The position numbers and the translations under genes were made by a program. From Kalaharituber pfeilii (Eukaryota; Ascomycota; Pezizomycetes; Pezizales; Pezizaceae): 64,000 nucleotides of DNA. The DNA lies in NCBI GenBank assembly GCA_015179045.1, contig WHUZ01000082.1:62001-126000 (forward strand), read 5' to 3'. This document shows, piece by piece, positions 9,601 through 22,487 of this stretch (position 1 is its first letter; each line of letters begins with the position of its first letter). The notes below the pieces were generated by a model that searched no databases, was not told where the DNA came from, and worked only from the letters and a program-made list of their open reading frames with translations.

Positions 9601-12425
9601 CGTGTGCGCAGGGTATCATAGTTTTTTTGGGCATTCAGTTCCCTATCATATATTTGATCCCGGATTTTTTTGCCGCCGTCTGCAATTTTTCCGAAAAACC
9701 CAATTCGTCTGATCGGTCGACCGACCCCATTAATTGGCCAATGAATGGGGGGGGTCGGTTGTGTAACTCACACCCACAGAATCCTCCTGGGATACTTACC
9801 CTCAAAACCCTTACGTCATCTCAGCGTTAGTAAACGAGTGACGTGAGTACAGTACCGCCAAATAACTCAAAAACACAAACTTAGGCCCTAATCATAGATA
9901 CCTGTGCGCAGGGTATCATAGCTTTTTTTGGCATTCAGTTCCCTATCATATATATGATCCCGGATTTTTTGCCGCCCGTCTGCCAATTTTCCGAAAAACC
10001 AATTCGGCTGATCGGCCGACCGACCCCATAATAATTGGCCAATGAATGGGGGGGGGTGTCGGTTGTGTAACTCACACCCACAGAATCCTCCTGGGATACT
10101 TACCCTCAAAACCCTTACGTCATCTCAGCGTTAGTAAACGAATGACATGAGTACAGTACCGCCAATAACTCAAAAACACAAACCTAGGCCCTAAATCTAA
10201 ACACATATCATAGATACGTGTGCGCAGGGTATCATAGTTTTTTTGGCATTCAGTTCCCTATATCTGATCCCGGAATTTTGCCGCCCGTCTGCAATTTTCC
10301 AAAAAACCAATTCGGCTGATCGGCCGACCGACCCCATTAATTGGCCAATGAATGGGGGGGGTGTCGGTTGTGTAACTCACAACCACAGATCCATCCTGGA
10401 CTATGTATCATACTTACCCTCAAAACCCTTACGTCATCTCAGCGTTAGTAAACGAGTGACATGAGTACAGTACCGCAAATAACTCAAAACAGAAACCTAG
10501 GCCCTAAATCTAAACATATATCATAGATACGTGTGCGCAGGGTATCATAGTTTTTTTTGGCATTCAGTTCCCTATCATATATATGATCCCCGGATTTTTT
10601 TGCCGCCCGTCTGCAATTTTTCCGAAAAACCCAATTCGGCTGATCGGCTGACCGACCCCATAATAATTGGCCAATGAATGGGGGGGGTGTCGGTTGTGTA
10701 ACTCACACCACAGATCAGATCCATCCTGGACTATGTACTGTACTTACCCTTCAAAACCTTTACGTCATCTCAGCGTTAGTAACGAGTGACATGAGTACAG
10801 TACCGCAAATACATTACTCAAAACAGAAACTACTTAGGCCCTAAATCTAAACACATATCATAGATACGTGTGCGCAGGGTATCATAGCTTTTTTTGGCAT
10901 TCAGTTCCCTATATCTGATCCCGGATTTTTTGCCGCCCGTCTGCAATTTTTCCAAAAACCAAATTCGCCTGATCGGCCGACTGACCCCATTAATTGGCCA
11001 ATGAATGGGGGGGGGGGGGTCGGTTGTGTAACTCACACCACACACCACAGATCCATCCTGGACTATGTATGTTACTTACCCTCAAAACCCTTACGTCATC
11101 TCAGCGTTAGTAAACGAGTGACATGAGTACAGTACCGCAAATTACATACTCAAAACAGAACCTTAGGCCCTAAATCTAAACACATATCATAGATACGTGT
11201 GCGCAGGGTATCATAGTTTTTTTTGGCATTCAGTTCCCTATCATATCTGATCCCGGATTTTTTTGCCGCCCGTCTGCAATTTTTCCGAAAAACCAATTCG
11301 CCTGATCGGCCGACACGACCCCATTAATTGGCCAATGAATGGGGGGGGGGGGGTGTCGGTTGCGTAACTCCCAACCACAGATCCATCCTGGACTATGTAT
11401 GATACTTACCCTCAAAACCTTTACGTCATCTCAGCGTTAGTAAACGAGGGACGTGAGTACAGTACCGCCAAATAACTCAAAACACAAACTTAGGCCCTAA
11501 ATCAAAACACATATCATAGATACGTGTGCGGAGGTATCATAGCTTTTTTGGTATTCAGTTCCCTATCATATATATGATCCCGGATTTTTGCCGCCCGTCT
11601 GCCAATTTTCCGAAAACCAATTCGTCTGATCGGCCGACCGACCCCATTAATTGGCCAATGAATGGGGGGGGGGGGTCGGTTGTGTAACTCACAACCAACA
11701 GATCCATCCTGGACTATGTATGATACTTACCCTCAAAACCCTTACGTCATCTTAGCGTTAGTAACGAGGGACGGGAGTACAGTACCGCAAATACAGTACT
11801 CAAAACAGAAACCTAGGCCCTAAATCTAAACACATATCATAGATACGTGTGCGCAGGGTATCATAGCTTTTTTGTCATTCATCAGTTCCTATATATGATC
11901 CCGGATTTTTTGCCGCCCGTCTGCCAATTTTCCGAAAAACCCAATTCGGCTGATCGGCCGACCGACCCCATTAATTGGCCAATGAATGGGGGGGGGGGGG
12001 TGTCGGTTGTGTAACTCACACCCACAGAATCCTCCCGGACTGTGTACTTACCCTCAAAACCCTTACGTCATCTCAGCGTTAGTAACGAGGGACGTGAGTA
12101 CAGTACCGCAAATACAGTACTCAAAACACAAACTTCGGCCTAAATCAAAACACATAGATATAGATATTAGGTGCGCAGGTAGTTTTTTTGGCATTCAGTT
12201 CCCTATATCTGATCCCGGATTTTTCGCCGCCGTCTGCAATTTTCCGAAAAACCAATTCGGCTGATCGGCCGACTGGACCCCATTAATTGGCCAATGAATG
12301 GGGGGTGTCGATTGTGTAACTCACACCCACAGATCCATCCTGGACTATGTACTGTACTTACCCTCAAAACCCTTACGTCATCTCAGCGTTAGTAACGAGG
12401 GACGTGAGTAACTATGGTACCGAGT
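6604..12425. repeat. Satellite array, 18 units of ~319 bp
   Basis: The landmark GCATTCAGTTCC (or a close variant) falls at about 6771, 7089, 7410, 7733, 8041, 8375, 8691, 9001, 9321, 9631, 9931, 10246, 10560, 10897, 11226, 11551, 11875 and 12191, a mean spacing of 319 bp. Every unit has the same order: CGCAAAT..CTCAAAACA, CCTAGGCCCTAAATC, ATACGTGTGCGCAGGGTATC, a T run, TTTTTGCCGCCCGTCTGCAA, an A run, a palindromic AATTGGCCAAT core, a G run of variable length (5-14), GTGTCGGTTGTGTAACTCAC, and CCTTACGTCATCTCAGCG. Variation is mainly homopolymer length, short indels and point changes. Short ORFs in it have no codon constraint. Confidence 0.95.
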
Positions 12426-13381
12426 ACGAGTACGAGTACGAACGAGCACACACTGTAGGATTTTTGAGACAAATAGCACGGCAAGAGTCTCTTGTAAGAA
12501 AAAAAAAAAAAAAAAAAAAAAAAACATGCATCACCAATTATGCCTGTGACGGGCATGCGGTGATGAGTGAAGGCTACTTTTATTATTTCATCAAGTGGCA
12601 ATCTTATGGAGGGTAAAATGGTTATGTAGGCTTCTCACGTTGCAAGCCCCACCTCAAACTCCTCATATCTCCCCTGCAGCAGTCTAAAGCCATCCCCCAC
12701 ACTCTCCTCCTTATTACCATCCTTACGAAATTCAGCAATCGCCCCTCAATTTATAACCAATTACAATGTCCGTAACCCGGGATGTCACCTGCGCCAGACC
12801 AAGGCAGACGTCGGAGTATGGATACACGCGCACGGTTTCCCGTTGAAACCGCCCTTATAACATTATCCCATCTTGCATATCATTACATCAAATAAAACCC
12901 ATACATTCAATCCACATACACATGCTAATATACAAAACACTTTCCCCCCCAATATCCATTCATCAAATTTCTGCTACTTTTCCCCATTCGTTTTCTTTCG
13001 TTCCTTTTTTTTAACCCTTTTACCCTTTCCCTCACATACCCTTTCTCCAATACAATAGTACCCCATCAACATTTTTTCCCATTTTGTGTTCTTTTCTCTA
13101 TCCCCAAGTACTAGCATATCCATACAAACATACAAACATACATACATACACACATAACATGAAGCAATCCCCATCAAAAACATAGACTACGTAATAAAAA
13201 ACCACCCATGAAACCCAATCTCAGCCTACACAAACCAGTAACATACAGTAAACTGCACGCGCAATACAAAACAGCAGCAGCATATATAAATGCCACAATT
13301 AATTATCACTTTTCCTACCCTCCAAAATAGAAAAAAGCAAAAAAAATGAAATACTATTTTTCAACCCACCCCGCCCCCTCT
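12426..13381. other. Spacer between satellite and ABC transporter gene
   Basis: Begins with a short (CGAGTA)n microsatellite, then an A run of ~26 at 12,500-12,525 without LINE-specific sequence. 12,560-12,615 encodes EGYFYYFIKWQSYGG, faintly like a chromodomain end but too short to call. 12,870-13,380 is pyrimidine- and AT-rich and probably contains the 3' UTR of the ABC gene. Confidence 0.5.
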
Positions 13382-16300
13382 TTACTCCCCTCCCTTCTTC
13401 CCTAACGCCTCCCTCAACCCCGTAGTGTCCCAACGCAGCTGCCTTCCCCTCCTCAAACTACTCACACTCCCGCTCCTCCTCAACTCCGCCGCCGCCTTCG
13501 CCGACTGTTGTTGCGGCGCAAACACCCTCCTCTTCGCATCCCTTCCACCCTCAACCGGGGGTGTCAGTGTCTCCATCCTGCTCACACTCGGGATCACATG
13601 CACCGTCCCACTCCGACTGTTCGAGATTGGTCCCACTGCCTCATCCATTTCGGTGGTTGTGGCGCTCCCTGATCCGGTATCACTCGAATCCTCCGGCTCA
13701 ACCGGGCTCCGCTGTCCATCCTGCGACGAAACATCCTCATCATCCGTTTGCTCCCTCATCTGCTTCTCAGCCTTCACCTGCTTCTCCCACATCATCGCAT
13801 ACCGCCCCTTCAGCTTCAACAGCTCTTCGTGCGTTCCGCGCTCGACAACCCTTCCTTGGTGAATACACAATATTTGATTTGCGCTTGTAATGGTGCTTAA
13901 TCTATGTGCAATCACAAGGGTGGTGCGCCCTTGACACAGATCCTTCAATGCCTTCTGGATATGTTGCTCAGTCTCCGAATCCAACGCCGCAGTAGCCTCA
14001 TCGAGGAGAATGACCCTCGGGTTCTTCAGAATTGTACGAGCAATCGCAACACGCTGCTTCTCGCCACCGGAAAGCCTGAGACCACGTTCGCCGACCTTGG
14101 TATTGTACTGATCTGGGAAAGACATAATTTTGTCATGGATGCGAGCAGCGCGGCATGCCTCATAAACCATCTCATCAGTCGCATCGGCATTAGCGTATTT
14201 GAGATTGTACCTGAAGATGCTTATGTTAGGGTCCGGAATCAAGAAAAATACATCCCAAAAGGAAGGGTAGCACCAACATGATGGTTTCATTGAACAACAC
14301 TGTATCCTGCGGCACAACTCCTATTTGCTCTCTCAAGCTCTCGATGGTGACATCCCGAACGTCTTTACCATCAATTGTGATAGATCCCTCATTCGCGTTG
14401 TAAAACCTAAATAGCAGTCGGAGAATCGTTGTCTTTCCTCCACCACTCTCACCCACAAATGCCGTAGTGGTTCCCGGAGATGCGGTGAACGTCAATCCTT
14501 TCAATGCCGGCTTCCGCTGATCGTACGAGAAACGGACATTATTGAACGTAATCTCGCCACGGCACGGGCCAAGTGGCTTGGCATCGGGAGAGTCTACCAC
14601 CGTTGGTTTTTCCTTGAACTATATACGCACATTTATATTAACATCCAACACAAGATACCCGGGGGATCGGAAATAAAAACTCACCAGCTCCAACATCCGC
14701 TCCGCATTAATCATCGAGCTCTGAATACTCCTATAGAACGTTCCAAAGAAATTCAGCGGCCCCTGCAGCTGCGCCAAATACGCCAACAAGCTCACAAATC
14801 TTCCAACTTTTGTCTGCCCCGTGGTAACTTGCCATGCGCTGAGGAAGCATGCAACAAGCAATCCAATCATAAACATGATATTCTGGCTCACATTCATGAC
14901 ATTCAGCGAAAACAGAACCTGATATTCCGCACGTTGGAAAGCTTTGACTGCGTTGCGATATCGTGTGAATTCATATTGTTCCGCGTTGAAATACTTGACA
15001 GTTTCGTAAGCAATCATGGAATCGTTTCTAAAGAGCGTTTGTATATTAGCTTTTCCAACTCGACCATCTACATTGTCAGATAACACTCACTTGACTGCAT
15101 CCTCTTCACGGGATTTATTAGTCATTTCACGACGAATATCAGCTCTCCACTGCGCCATCCTAACCGTTATATATAGATAGCAGAATGTGACGATCGCTAC
15201 AATCAGAGCATAGTACCTAGAAACCGCGAGTCAACACCATTCCGAGCCCGCATATTTAATCTGCGGGATACTTACGCATCAAACTGATACAGGAAATACG
15301 CCACCGCCAACCCCAAGTCCACTAACATCGGTATAACCTGGAAGGTCACCATTTCCAAAAAGTTATTTATGGCACTCCCTTTGCTCAGTGCACTCAACAC
15401 CTCCCCAGTCTTCTTCCCCAAATGGAAATCCAAGCTCAAACTGTGGACATGCTCAAACGCGCTTGTGCTGAGCGCCTGGTAACTGTACTGTCCAATCGGA
15501 ATCCAGAGAGTCGAACGAATTGCGCCAAGAAGGCCCATGGATCCTTGCAGGAAGCGGAATAAAATGTACAGGGAAATTTGCATCCACGGAATCCTAGCCA
15601 ATGCCGACTGCGGTGGATCATCCGGAGACACCGGGTTGTCATATGCCTGCGTGAGTAAATCTGTGACTTTTCCGAGCTGATGCGGCACCATGATATTGAT
15701 ATATCGCTGAATCGTGACTAGAATGAAACAAATCACGGCAAGAAGTTGCAGCCATCGAGACTTGGCAGGCCAAAGATATGGGAAAAACACCTTCAAACAA
15801 AAGTGTCAGCATTCAACAATCCAAGCGGAAACCAAAATGAATGTACATACCGTATATCCGCGCAAATACTCCCACCAACTTTGCCTCAACCCAATTGTAT
15901 TCCTCCTTCCCCAACCAGGCCCCTCTTCCTGATTAGGTTGAGATGGAGTCCCAGTCACCTTCCCATTCACGAACGCTCCATAGTCACCTCTTTTGCGAAG
16001 CCTAGGGTTTCTCCCTTCTCTCCTTTCCGTATTCACACTGCCGCCACTTGTCGCTAATAAGCCAGTGCTCTCATCATATTCCTCGCCGTCGTGCTGATCG
16101 TCACTTTCACACTCTGTTTGATCATCATCCTCAAGCCCATCGTCTTCAACTTCGGCGGACAACACCACCAGGATAATATAGAGATTGATCAGAATGAGTA
16201 ATATCACAATGCGAAAGAGATCTATGCTAAGTGCCGTGATCTTGTAACTGGATAACTGATGCTGTTTCGATGGCCCCCAATTCACGATATTGAGAATTAA

Positions 16301-17166
16301 AAGGAATATCTCAAATGCGGCTCCGACACCCCACGTCAAAACATGCGGTACCGTTGGGTAATTCTTTGTGTCCAGTTGCGAGAGTAATATCAGGGCGTAA
16401 ATGAAAAGCAACGACACGATTGAGATCTAAATCAAATTCTGCATGTCAGCGCAGGGAAAAGAAACAGAACACCGGATTAATTGTATGAGTTACATACCAC
16501 GACATCCTGTCCACACCACCACCCAGCCTTCACCAAAGCATGTAATATAATATTCGTAGAGTTGGCCATCAACGACAAAATCACTGCAACTAAGCCCCAA
16601 CTCATGACCGCCTTCCGAATCGGTGTCAACCCCACGTTCCTGTTCGTATCATAGTACCCGCCATTCTGCTGCGCTCCCATTTTCTTCGCGTCTGCGGAAT
16701 AATCCTCCAGGTCTCCCCGGAACCATGCTGCGAATTTTGCCCACGTGCGTCCGTATAGACCCTTAGGCGCGAACCTGGCAGGCGAGACTATATCCGACAA
16801 GCGATCTTCCTCCGCATCTGCCTCACTCACGTCCGAGCCACCCCGACTGATGTTATTCCGGTTGAGGTGGCCGCTGGTGGGACTTCTCCCGCGAGCTGGA
16901 GACGATCGTGCGGTGATTGGTTGCGAAGCCCATGCTGGTTGGGGTTTCTTTGATGCAGTGCGGATCCCCCACCACGTAAGAGCACTAAGAAAAAATACAA
17001 GCAGGAAAAGTGGATAGATGTAGTGTGTTATCACTAGTATATGTTGTATTCGGGTATGCTCAGGTCGAGCTGGCGGTAATATTGTTGAGTTTGACGTATG
17101 TGAGGGAGCGACATCGAGAGGGTTTGGCAAGGTGCCCCATGTTGGGGATAAATTTGGGTCCGACAT
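13382..17166 (-). CDS. Half-size ABC transporter, HMT1/ABCB6-type, seven exons
   Basis: Predicted exons 17166-16498, 16426-15851, 15790-15276, 15216-15091, 15027-14685, 14618-14278 and 14210-13382 have GT..AG borders and join in frame to 1132 residues. The start is the first ATG; an upstream GTG in frame is not needed. Residues ~1-330 carry extra N-terminal membrane segments with an acidic hydrophilic loop, as in HMT1/ABCB6. The six-helix ABC transmembrane domain follows (~415-730). The nucleotide-binding domain has Walker A GESGGGKTT (~799), signature LSGGEKQ (~903), Walker B VILLDE (~923) and H-loop IAHRLST (~957). A Ser/charged tail of ~130 residues is unusual in length. This family moves glutathione- or phytochelatin-type conjugates across vacuolar or mitochondrial membranes. 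That is family knowledge; the substrate here is unknown. All ATPase motifs are intact. Confidence 0.92.
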
Positions 17167-20100
17167 ATCGTCAATGTGGATCACTAGATCTGAAGGAAAA
17201 AAGCTTCGGATTAGTCAAAACCGAAGAAGATAAGCAGGTGCCTATCAGGTGAGCGTCAAAACAATCGATGCTCTTGGTGGTAATGAAACGTTATGGAGCA
17301 GCAGGAGTGGAGGGTGTTCTGCGTGAGCATGGAACTAGGATGTAGTTATGACGCGAGCGGCGGGCGATGGGGGAGGGGAAAAAAGAGAAAAAAAAAAAAA
17401 AAATGGAAAGAAGAGTGGTGGCCCAAATGGAGTAAATGTCAGCTACAATAATTGGTTCCCTGCAGGTGCCTTGGTGTGTTTGTGAAAGGCATGGCGGGCA
17501 AGTTGGTGATGGTGCTGGATACGGGTGGTGGCAAACAGACGTAACTCACACCAAGGGACCGGATGATTGATTCACCCAGGAGAGCGATGCGGCCCCCCAC
17601 CAAATCCGTTCCCAACCCCACATGAGACAACACGCCTCCCGTCATTCAGACACGCAGCAAATGCACCTTTCCGGGGTGGCACATCCACAATAGAAGGGAT
17701 AAACAAGATAAAGACATAGCGGGAATTGTACTCTTACATGTTTGTTAAATTGTGTCAGGTCCGGAGGATAGCTAATTAAGCGAAAACCGAAATTATTGGT
17801 AGGCAGCGATACGCAATTAAGAATTAAAAAACTAAACTCAATGCAAAAACGTAGAGAGCGGAAAGAAGTAGAAGCCCTGTAGTTAGAACGTATGGCAATG
17901 GGAAATAGATTTGAATTGAGTATTTGTCAATAGCTTGTCGCGGTTGACGTTTCGTCAGGATTTTTTACCCCAGAAACCTTATGCTTCACTATTCCAGCCT
18001 GGTGCCTGCTTACTCTGTCGGAGCCACGTGCCGTAGCTTCACACTTACGGGGGTTCCGAAGCTTGGTTATTCAATCGTTGTCGTTCGTCGGTCTCCCGAG
18101 ATCAGATCCTAGGAAGTTCTCTCGTCGTTCCTGGCCTGGGTGTCGATGGGGGTAGGGAGCCGAATGCTTCGTCAGGCGTCTTATTTCCTGGGCGAGAGGT
18201 CGGCTAAAGTCTTGGGGGAACCAAACGCAGATCAAAAGGTACCGACGGGGTGGCGAGAGGCTGGCGTTGGGAGGCTTTGGCGTGAACGATAAAAATAGCT
18301 GATCGGCTTTTTGGCAGGAAATGAATGAGCGGAGGGGCTGTCAAATAGTTTGAAAAGAAAGTCACTCCGCGGCTGCCAGACCCTGCGGGATGGGTGGTCC
18401 GTGTGCGGGGGGGGGATGTTGGGCTGGGTGGTGGGAAGAAGGAGTGGAGCAAGAAAGGGAGATCAGTCAAAGATAGACGAATGAAGAGAGAGGGTGGTTG
18501 GAGGAGAGCTGTTGGTGGGTTGAGCGGGAAGGGGAAGGGGGGATGGGAGGATGGGGGGGAAGGAAAGAAGGAGGGAGGCTGGAGAGAAGGAGAGACGGAG
18601 CAGCAGCTGGTGGTTTAGTTTGGCGGGCTGCGTCCCGTCCCAAAAGAGCAGCGAGAGGCCGCCGGAGCGGGTACAAGTGCTGCACTGCTGTGCACGCCGG
18701 CCCAGCCAACGGCCGACAGCCCGGCAGCTTGCTTCCTTTCTGTTTCTTCTCCCTCAATCCCTCCCTTTTCGCCCCTCCTCAATTTCCGCGGGCGGTCAGC
18801 ATGCCTCGGCGCTGCCGACACTTTTATTGCGTGCGTTGTCGCGCTGTCGCCTCCAGCGCCATTGGCCACGAGAGAGCGGTCTGCCATTATTGGACGCAGC
18901 CCCTCGGCGTAGTCGAAGTCGTGGCCACCGCCTCCCCCATCGCGCAAGCAATTTGCCGACCCAGTAGCTGCCCCCCCCCCCTGTCGCGCGCACAGAATAA
19001 CCCCGTAACAAAAGCGTTTCTCGTCCCAGAAAGTAAAGTAGATGCGCGTTACGTTCCCACGGTACGCCCCTCCGCCCCCCCCGTGCCCATGCAAGATGCT
19101 GCCAAATAAAGTAATCTACCTATCCATCCCAGGGTTCAAGCTTCAAGTAGAGTAGAGTAAAACTTACTCAACCAAGGTTCCGACCTGCTTTACTCGCGTG
19201 GAACTTACCTATCTCTTCCGTTCGCAACAACTCTTGTTTTCGTTATCTGTTGGAGATTTCCGTACCCACCTTTCCTATCATAACCACGTACCCCGTCCGA
19301 AAAAAAAGCAGTACGAGTACAAAACCCGGTGCGGGCGTCCCTAACGAATCGGTAAGTATTTTGTATCGCTAGAGCTAACACATCCATGCATGCAGCACCC
19401 TTCCCCCATGCACACATCTGGGCCTTGGCTCGGCACCGCGGTCCAGTAGCGTTCCCCGAGTGCCAATCCGAAACAGAAAACCTAGGGATGCAAAAGAGGG
19501 CTCTTGCCGCAATAAGAAAAAAACAAAAGGGAAAAGGGAAAAGGAAAAAGAAAAAAGAAAAACAAATAAAAACTGAGAAAAAAAAAAAATAAATAAATAA
19601 ATAAAAATAAAAAACGTCCAAACTGGAGCAACCATCCAGCTGGCTGGTGTGGCTGAGCAGATACCTACTAGTAGGTAGTGCTTCACTCTACATTTACAGT
19701 ACCAGCTCTCGCAAGCCCGACAATTGGAAAACTTTGTTGAGCGGTTCAGCCGGTGGCGACCCATTCAAGAACCCAACAGAAATCCACCCCCCCCTACATA
19801 AACGTGGATCCCCTAACGGCGACGTGCAGTTGAGAGGGTCGGCGCAATGCAGAATGCAGGTATTGATAGCCGCAGGTAGGCCAGATCAAGATCACCTTTC
19901 CAACTGGACATTCGGGAGACGCCGCAACACCTTTGATTGGTGGGCACAGACGTACAGTTAACACTCCAGATGAACAAAAAAATAAAAACCTCCAATTACG
20001 GCAATTCTTGACAAAAAAAGCTTGTGCCACAACGGTCACGAATAACTAAGCTCGAGGTATATCATAAAGATTTCGCACACAGACGGTAAAGAGACAGTGA

Positions 20101-20394
20101 CGTTAACCAGCCTGGATTTCAATTCCCAATCTCTGGGGGAGCTTAGGTAGCCGTGTCAGGGATACACAACTGGTACCGAATTCAAGCCCAACTGCTTGGC
20201 TGCACTGAACAAGATGCAGAAAAACGCTGCATGCCTCATGCCTACGTAAGTAGGCTTCCTTTAAATTTCCCGATCCGTCAATTTTCTCGCGGGCGCTGAG
20301 AATTAAGTAATCTGGGCAGACATAATTAAAAAACAAAACCACTTTCCACCAGCCACCCGCTGGTCTAAACAAGTTAGTCCGTGCAGTTTTTGTT
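17167..20394. other. Upstream region of the ABC gene and non-coding DNA
   Basis: Contains the probable promoter of the ABC transporter immediately above 17,166, an A run at 17,387-17,403, a purine-rich tract at 18,420-18,600 facing a CT-rich tract, and A/T microsatellite (AAATA)n at 19,560-19,615. Several ORFs of 60-200 residues occur, but they are low-complexity, overlap on both strands and match no family I know. No gene supported. Confidence 0.45.
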
Positions 20395-20407
20395 CCCCCC
20401 TCCCCCC

Positions 20408-20450
<43 letters not shown>
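20395..20450. repeat. Poly-C homopolymer tract
   Basis: An almost pure run of C of about 50 bases, interrupted only by two T near its start. The opposite strand is a long G run with strong quadruplex potential; its true length may be uncertain in any assembly. Confidence 0.9.
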
Positions 20451-20670
20451 ACCATCTAGAAAAAGATGTCATCGGGATCGCCACCGACTAAACCACATCC
20501 TACACAAAAACCATGTCACACAAAATTCTTGGCGTTGCGGAGGCTGTCCCCGCGAAATTCTTGGCGAATGCTTGTCGCCTTGTGCAACCAGAAGCTTACC
20601 GTAGTTGCCGTGGCAACTTTTTGTGGATATGATATCCGAAATGGGAAATAAAAAACAACAAACGTTAAGA

Positions 20671-21042
20671 AGTTGGAGTGCATTCGACGACATTGAGCTG
20701 CAATTCACGACTTGAATTTGCACCGCTCACTGGACTAAGTTTCAATGCCTGTTTGTACTAATAGCTGTAGGTTTATAAAGGGTTGAGGGATAAATTGCCT
20801 CGAGCTCTGCGATAGAGTAAAGAAGTCCTTTGAGGATCGTGGTTCATAGATTTGTAGTATTAGAGGTTGGAGTGCATTCGACGAGATTGAGCTGCAATTC
20901 ACGACTTGAGACTAGTTAAGTTCTCACCGCTCACTGGACTAAGTTTCGGTACCTGTTGTACTAATAGCGCTAGATTTATAAAGGGTTGAAAGAGCTCTGC
21001 GATATAGTAAAGAGGCGTTTAAGGATCGTGGTTCATAGAGTT
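20671..21042. repeat. Direct tandem duplication, two ~180-198-bp copies
   Basis: Copy one (about 20,671-20,866) and copy two (about 20,869-21,042) share GTTGGAGTGCATTCGACGA, ATTGAGCTGCAATTCACGAC, CCGCTCACTGGACTAAGTTT, TTATAAAGGGTTGA and GGATCGTGGTTCATAGA in the same order, with small indels. No coding function apparent. A TATA-like TTTATAAAGGG is present in each. Confidence 0.85.
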
Positions 21043-21774
21043 GTAGTGTTTTGTCCCTTTTGTGAGGACACCGCTCTGTAGATTTGGTTTATGGTCTAGC
21101 GTTGTGTCATACGCACGATTGATGAGTAAAGGGAAAATGAATAGTGGAAAGAGAGAAATAAAATAAATAAATAAATAAATAAAGAAATAAATGATGAAAG
21201 CAAAAAGGCGGGTCGAGTACGCATACCCAGCTGTGAGGGGACTGGCACGAGGCGAGTTCGCACGAGGCAAATGGAACGAGGCAGCGTGAGAGATGTATAT
21301 GTCTTGAAGTCCAATGCGAGAAAGAAAAGTCTAGGAGTTTCTCCCCCCTTAAATACCCTTCCTTCATCCCATCTCGCTACCCTAAGCGGTAACATCTCCC
21401 TACCCGAACAGGTAGGACTCTACTTCCCAAAGAGGTACCATAACCTCACACCAGCATGCTAACTATGTACAAGTAGTTTCCTGATTCAGTTGTACCCGGC
21501 GCTCCATGAACTGAATTGGCCGTAGCATATCTACTTCTCCAGTAGCTTCTATGACGTTCGTTGTGCAAGTTGATCCTCAAAGCCGTAATTACATATACAG
21601 CTCCAACCTTGCGTCAATCCCGAGCAGCCTCTGCCCCTGTGGGACACCATAACTTACTAACGTACAACGACACATTTCATAACTACCTATATGTTTCAGC
21701 TCGCTGTTACTCAAGTACAGTACCGCGACTACCGTATTGGCCGGTGTTCAACTCATGCATGCACGATAACCATT
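21043..21774. other. No gene recognised
   Basis: Non-repetitive sequence with an (AAAT)n microsatellite at 21,160-21,190. ORFs are short and unsupported. Confidence 0.4.
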
Positions 21775-22487
21775 CAGTGTTCCCAACGGGCCTGGCCGGC
21801 CGTGAGGTCCGCCCGCGCCGGTCCAGGCGGCCTGAATGTTTCAGGCCGGTTCAGGCCATTCAGGCCATTCAGGCCATTCAGGCTGCAGTGTGAGTTAAGT
21901 TATACAGTAGCTAGCTATATACAGAACGTACTCTAAATTCTACGTACACCTCATTCTCTAATGTTTAGGATTTTGCTTGCTGATTTTACACCGCCAGTAT
22001 CGCTTTCCATTACAGTAGCCATGCACAGCTTCACCATAGTGTCAAATCCCAACTTTGTCGCACCAAAATTTTGTAACCCCAAATTCCAGAAGACTCGATA
22101 TCGGCATCAGATTGGACTGCAGGGAATCATCGTCGATGCAAGATCAAAACTTGAACTTGCACTATGGAGAGTGAAGAACAGTAGAATACTAAAGGAATCA
22201 TCATCGGTGGTTGGAATGTCTGTCTCCCTGCAATACTAATAAGAAATTAGTATATAGTCAAGCGATACAAAAAATAAAATTACTTACCTGAATACGTGCG
22301 AAAAGCGCTGCTCAATAAAAAAAAAGTCTAGATAGTTATCCGAAAATATTGAAAGGTTCATATTAAATCCGTGTCCAAGTAACTTGAAGGTGGCCCCTGA
22401 AATAGCCTCGTATCCAGCCCTCCTGCGCTTGAACGGCCTGAATGGCCTGGACGGCCTGGTCGGCGGCCTGGCTGGTTGGGAACACTG
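21775..22487 (+). mobile_element. H1 hAT-like non-autonomous element, copy 2
   Basis: Begins CAGTGTTCCCAACGGGCC and ends GGTTGGGAACACTG, an inverted terminal match. The 8-bp flanks are taaccatt and taaccgtt (7/8), as expected of a hAT target duplication. Both arms consist of GGCCTG/CAGGCC repeats, and the middle (~21,895-22,420) is the shared H1 core (CAGTGTGAGTTAAGTTATAC ... AAGCGCTGCTCAATAAA). No transposase is encoded. Confidence 0.88.

Noticed and set aside
7684..11415. Series of similar ORFs of 60-80 codons in the satellite
   Set aside because: They recur because the unit recurs; indels change the frame freely and there is no codon constraint.
12500..12525. A run as a retroposon tail
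   Set aside because: Lacks the terminal words of LINE-A or LINE-B and any target duplication.
12560..12616. Chromodomain end (YYFIKWQSYGG)
   Set aside because: Only about 15 residues with no upstream domain and no flanking Gypsy integrase; could be chance.
18498..19109. 203-codon ORF upstream of the ABC gene
   Set aside because: Starts in purine-rich low-complexity DNA, overlaps equally long antisense ORFs and has no recognisable domain.
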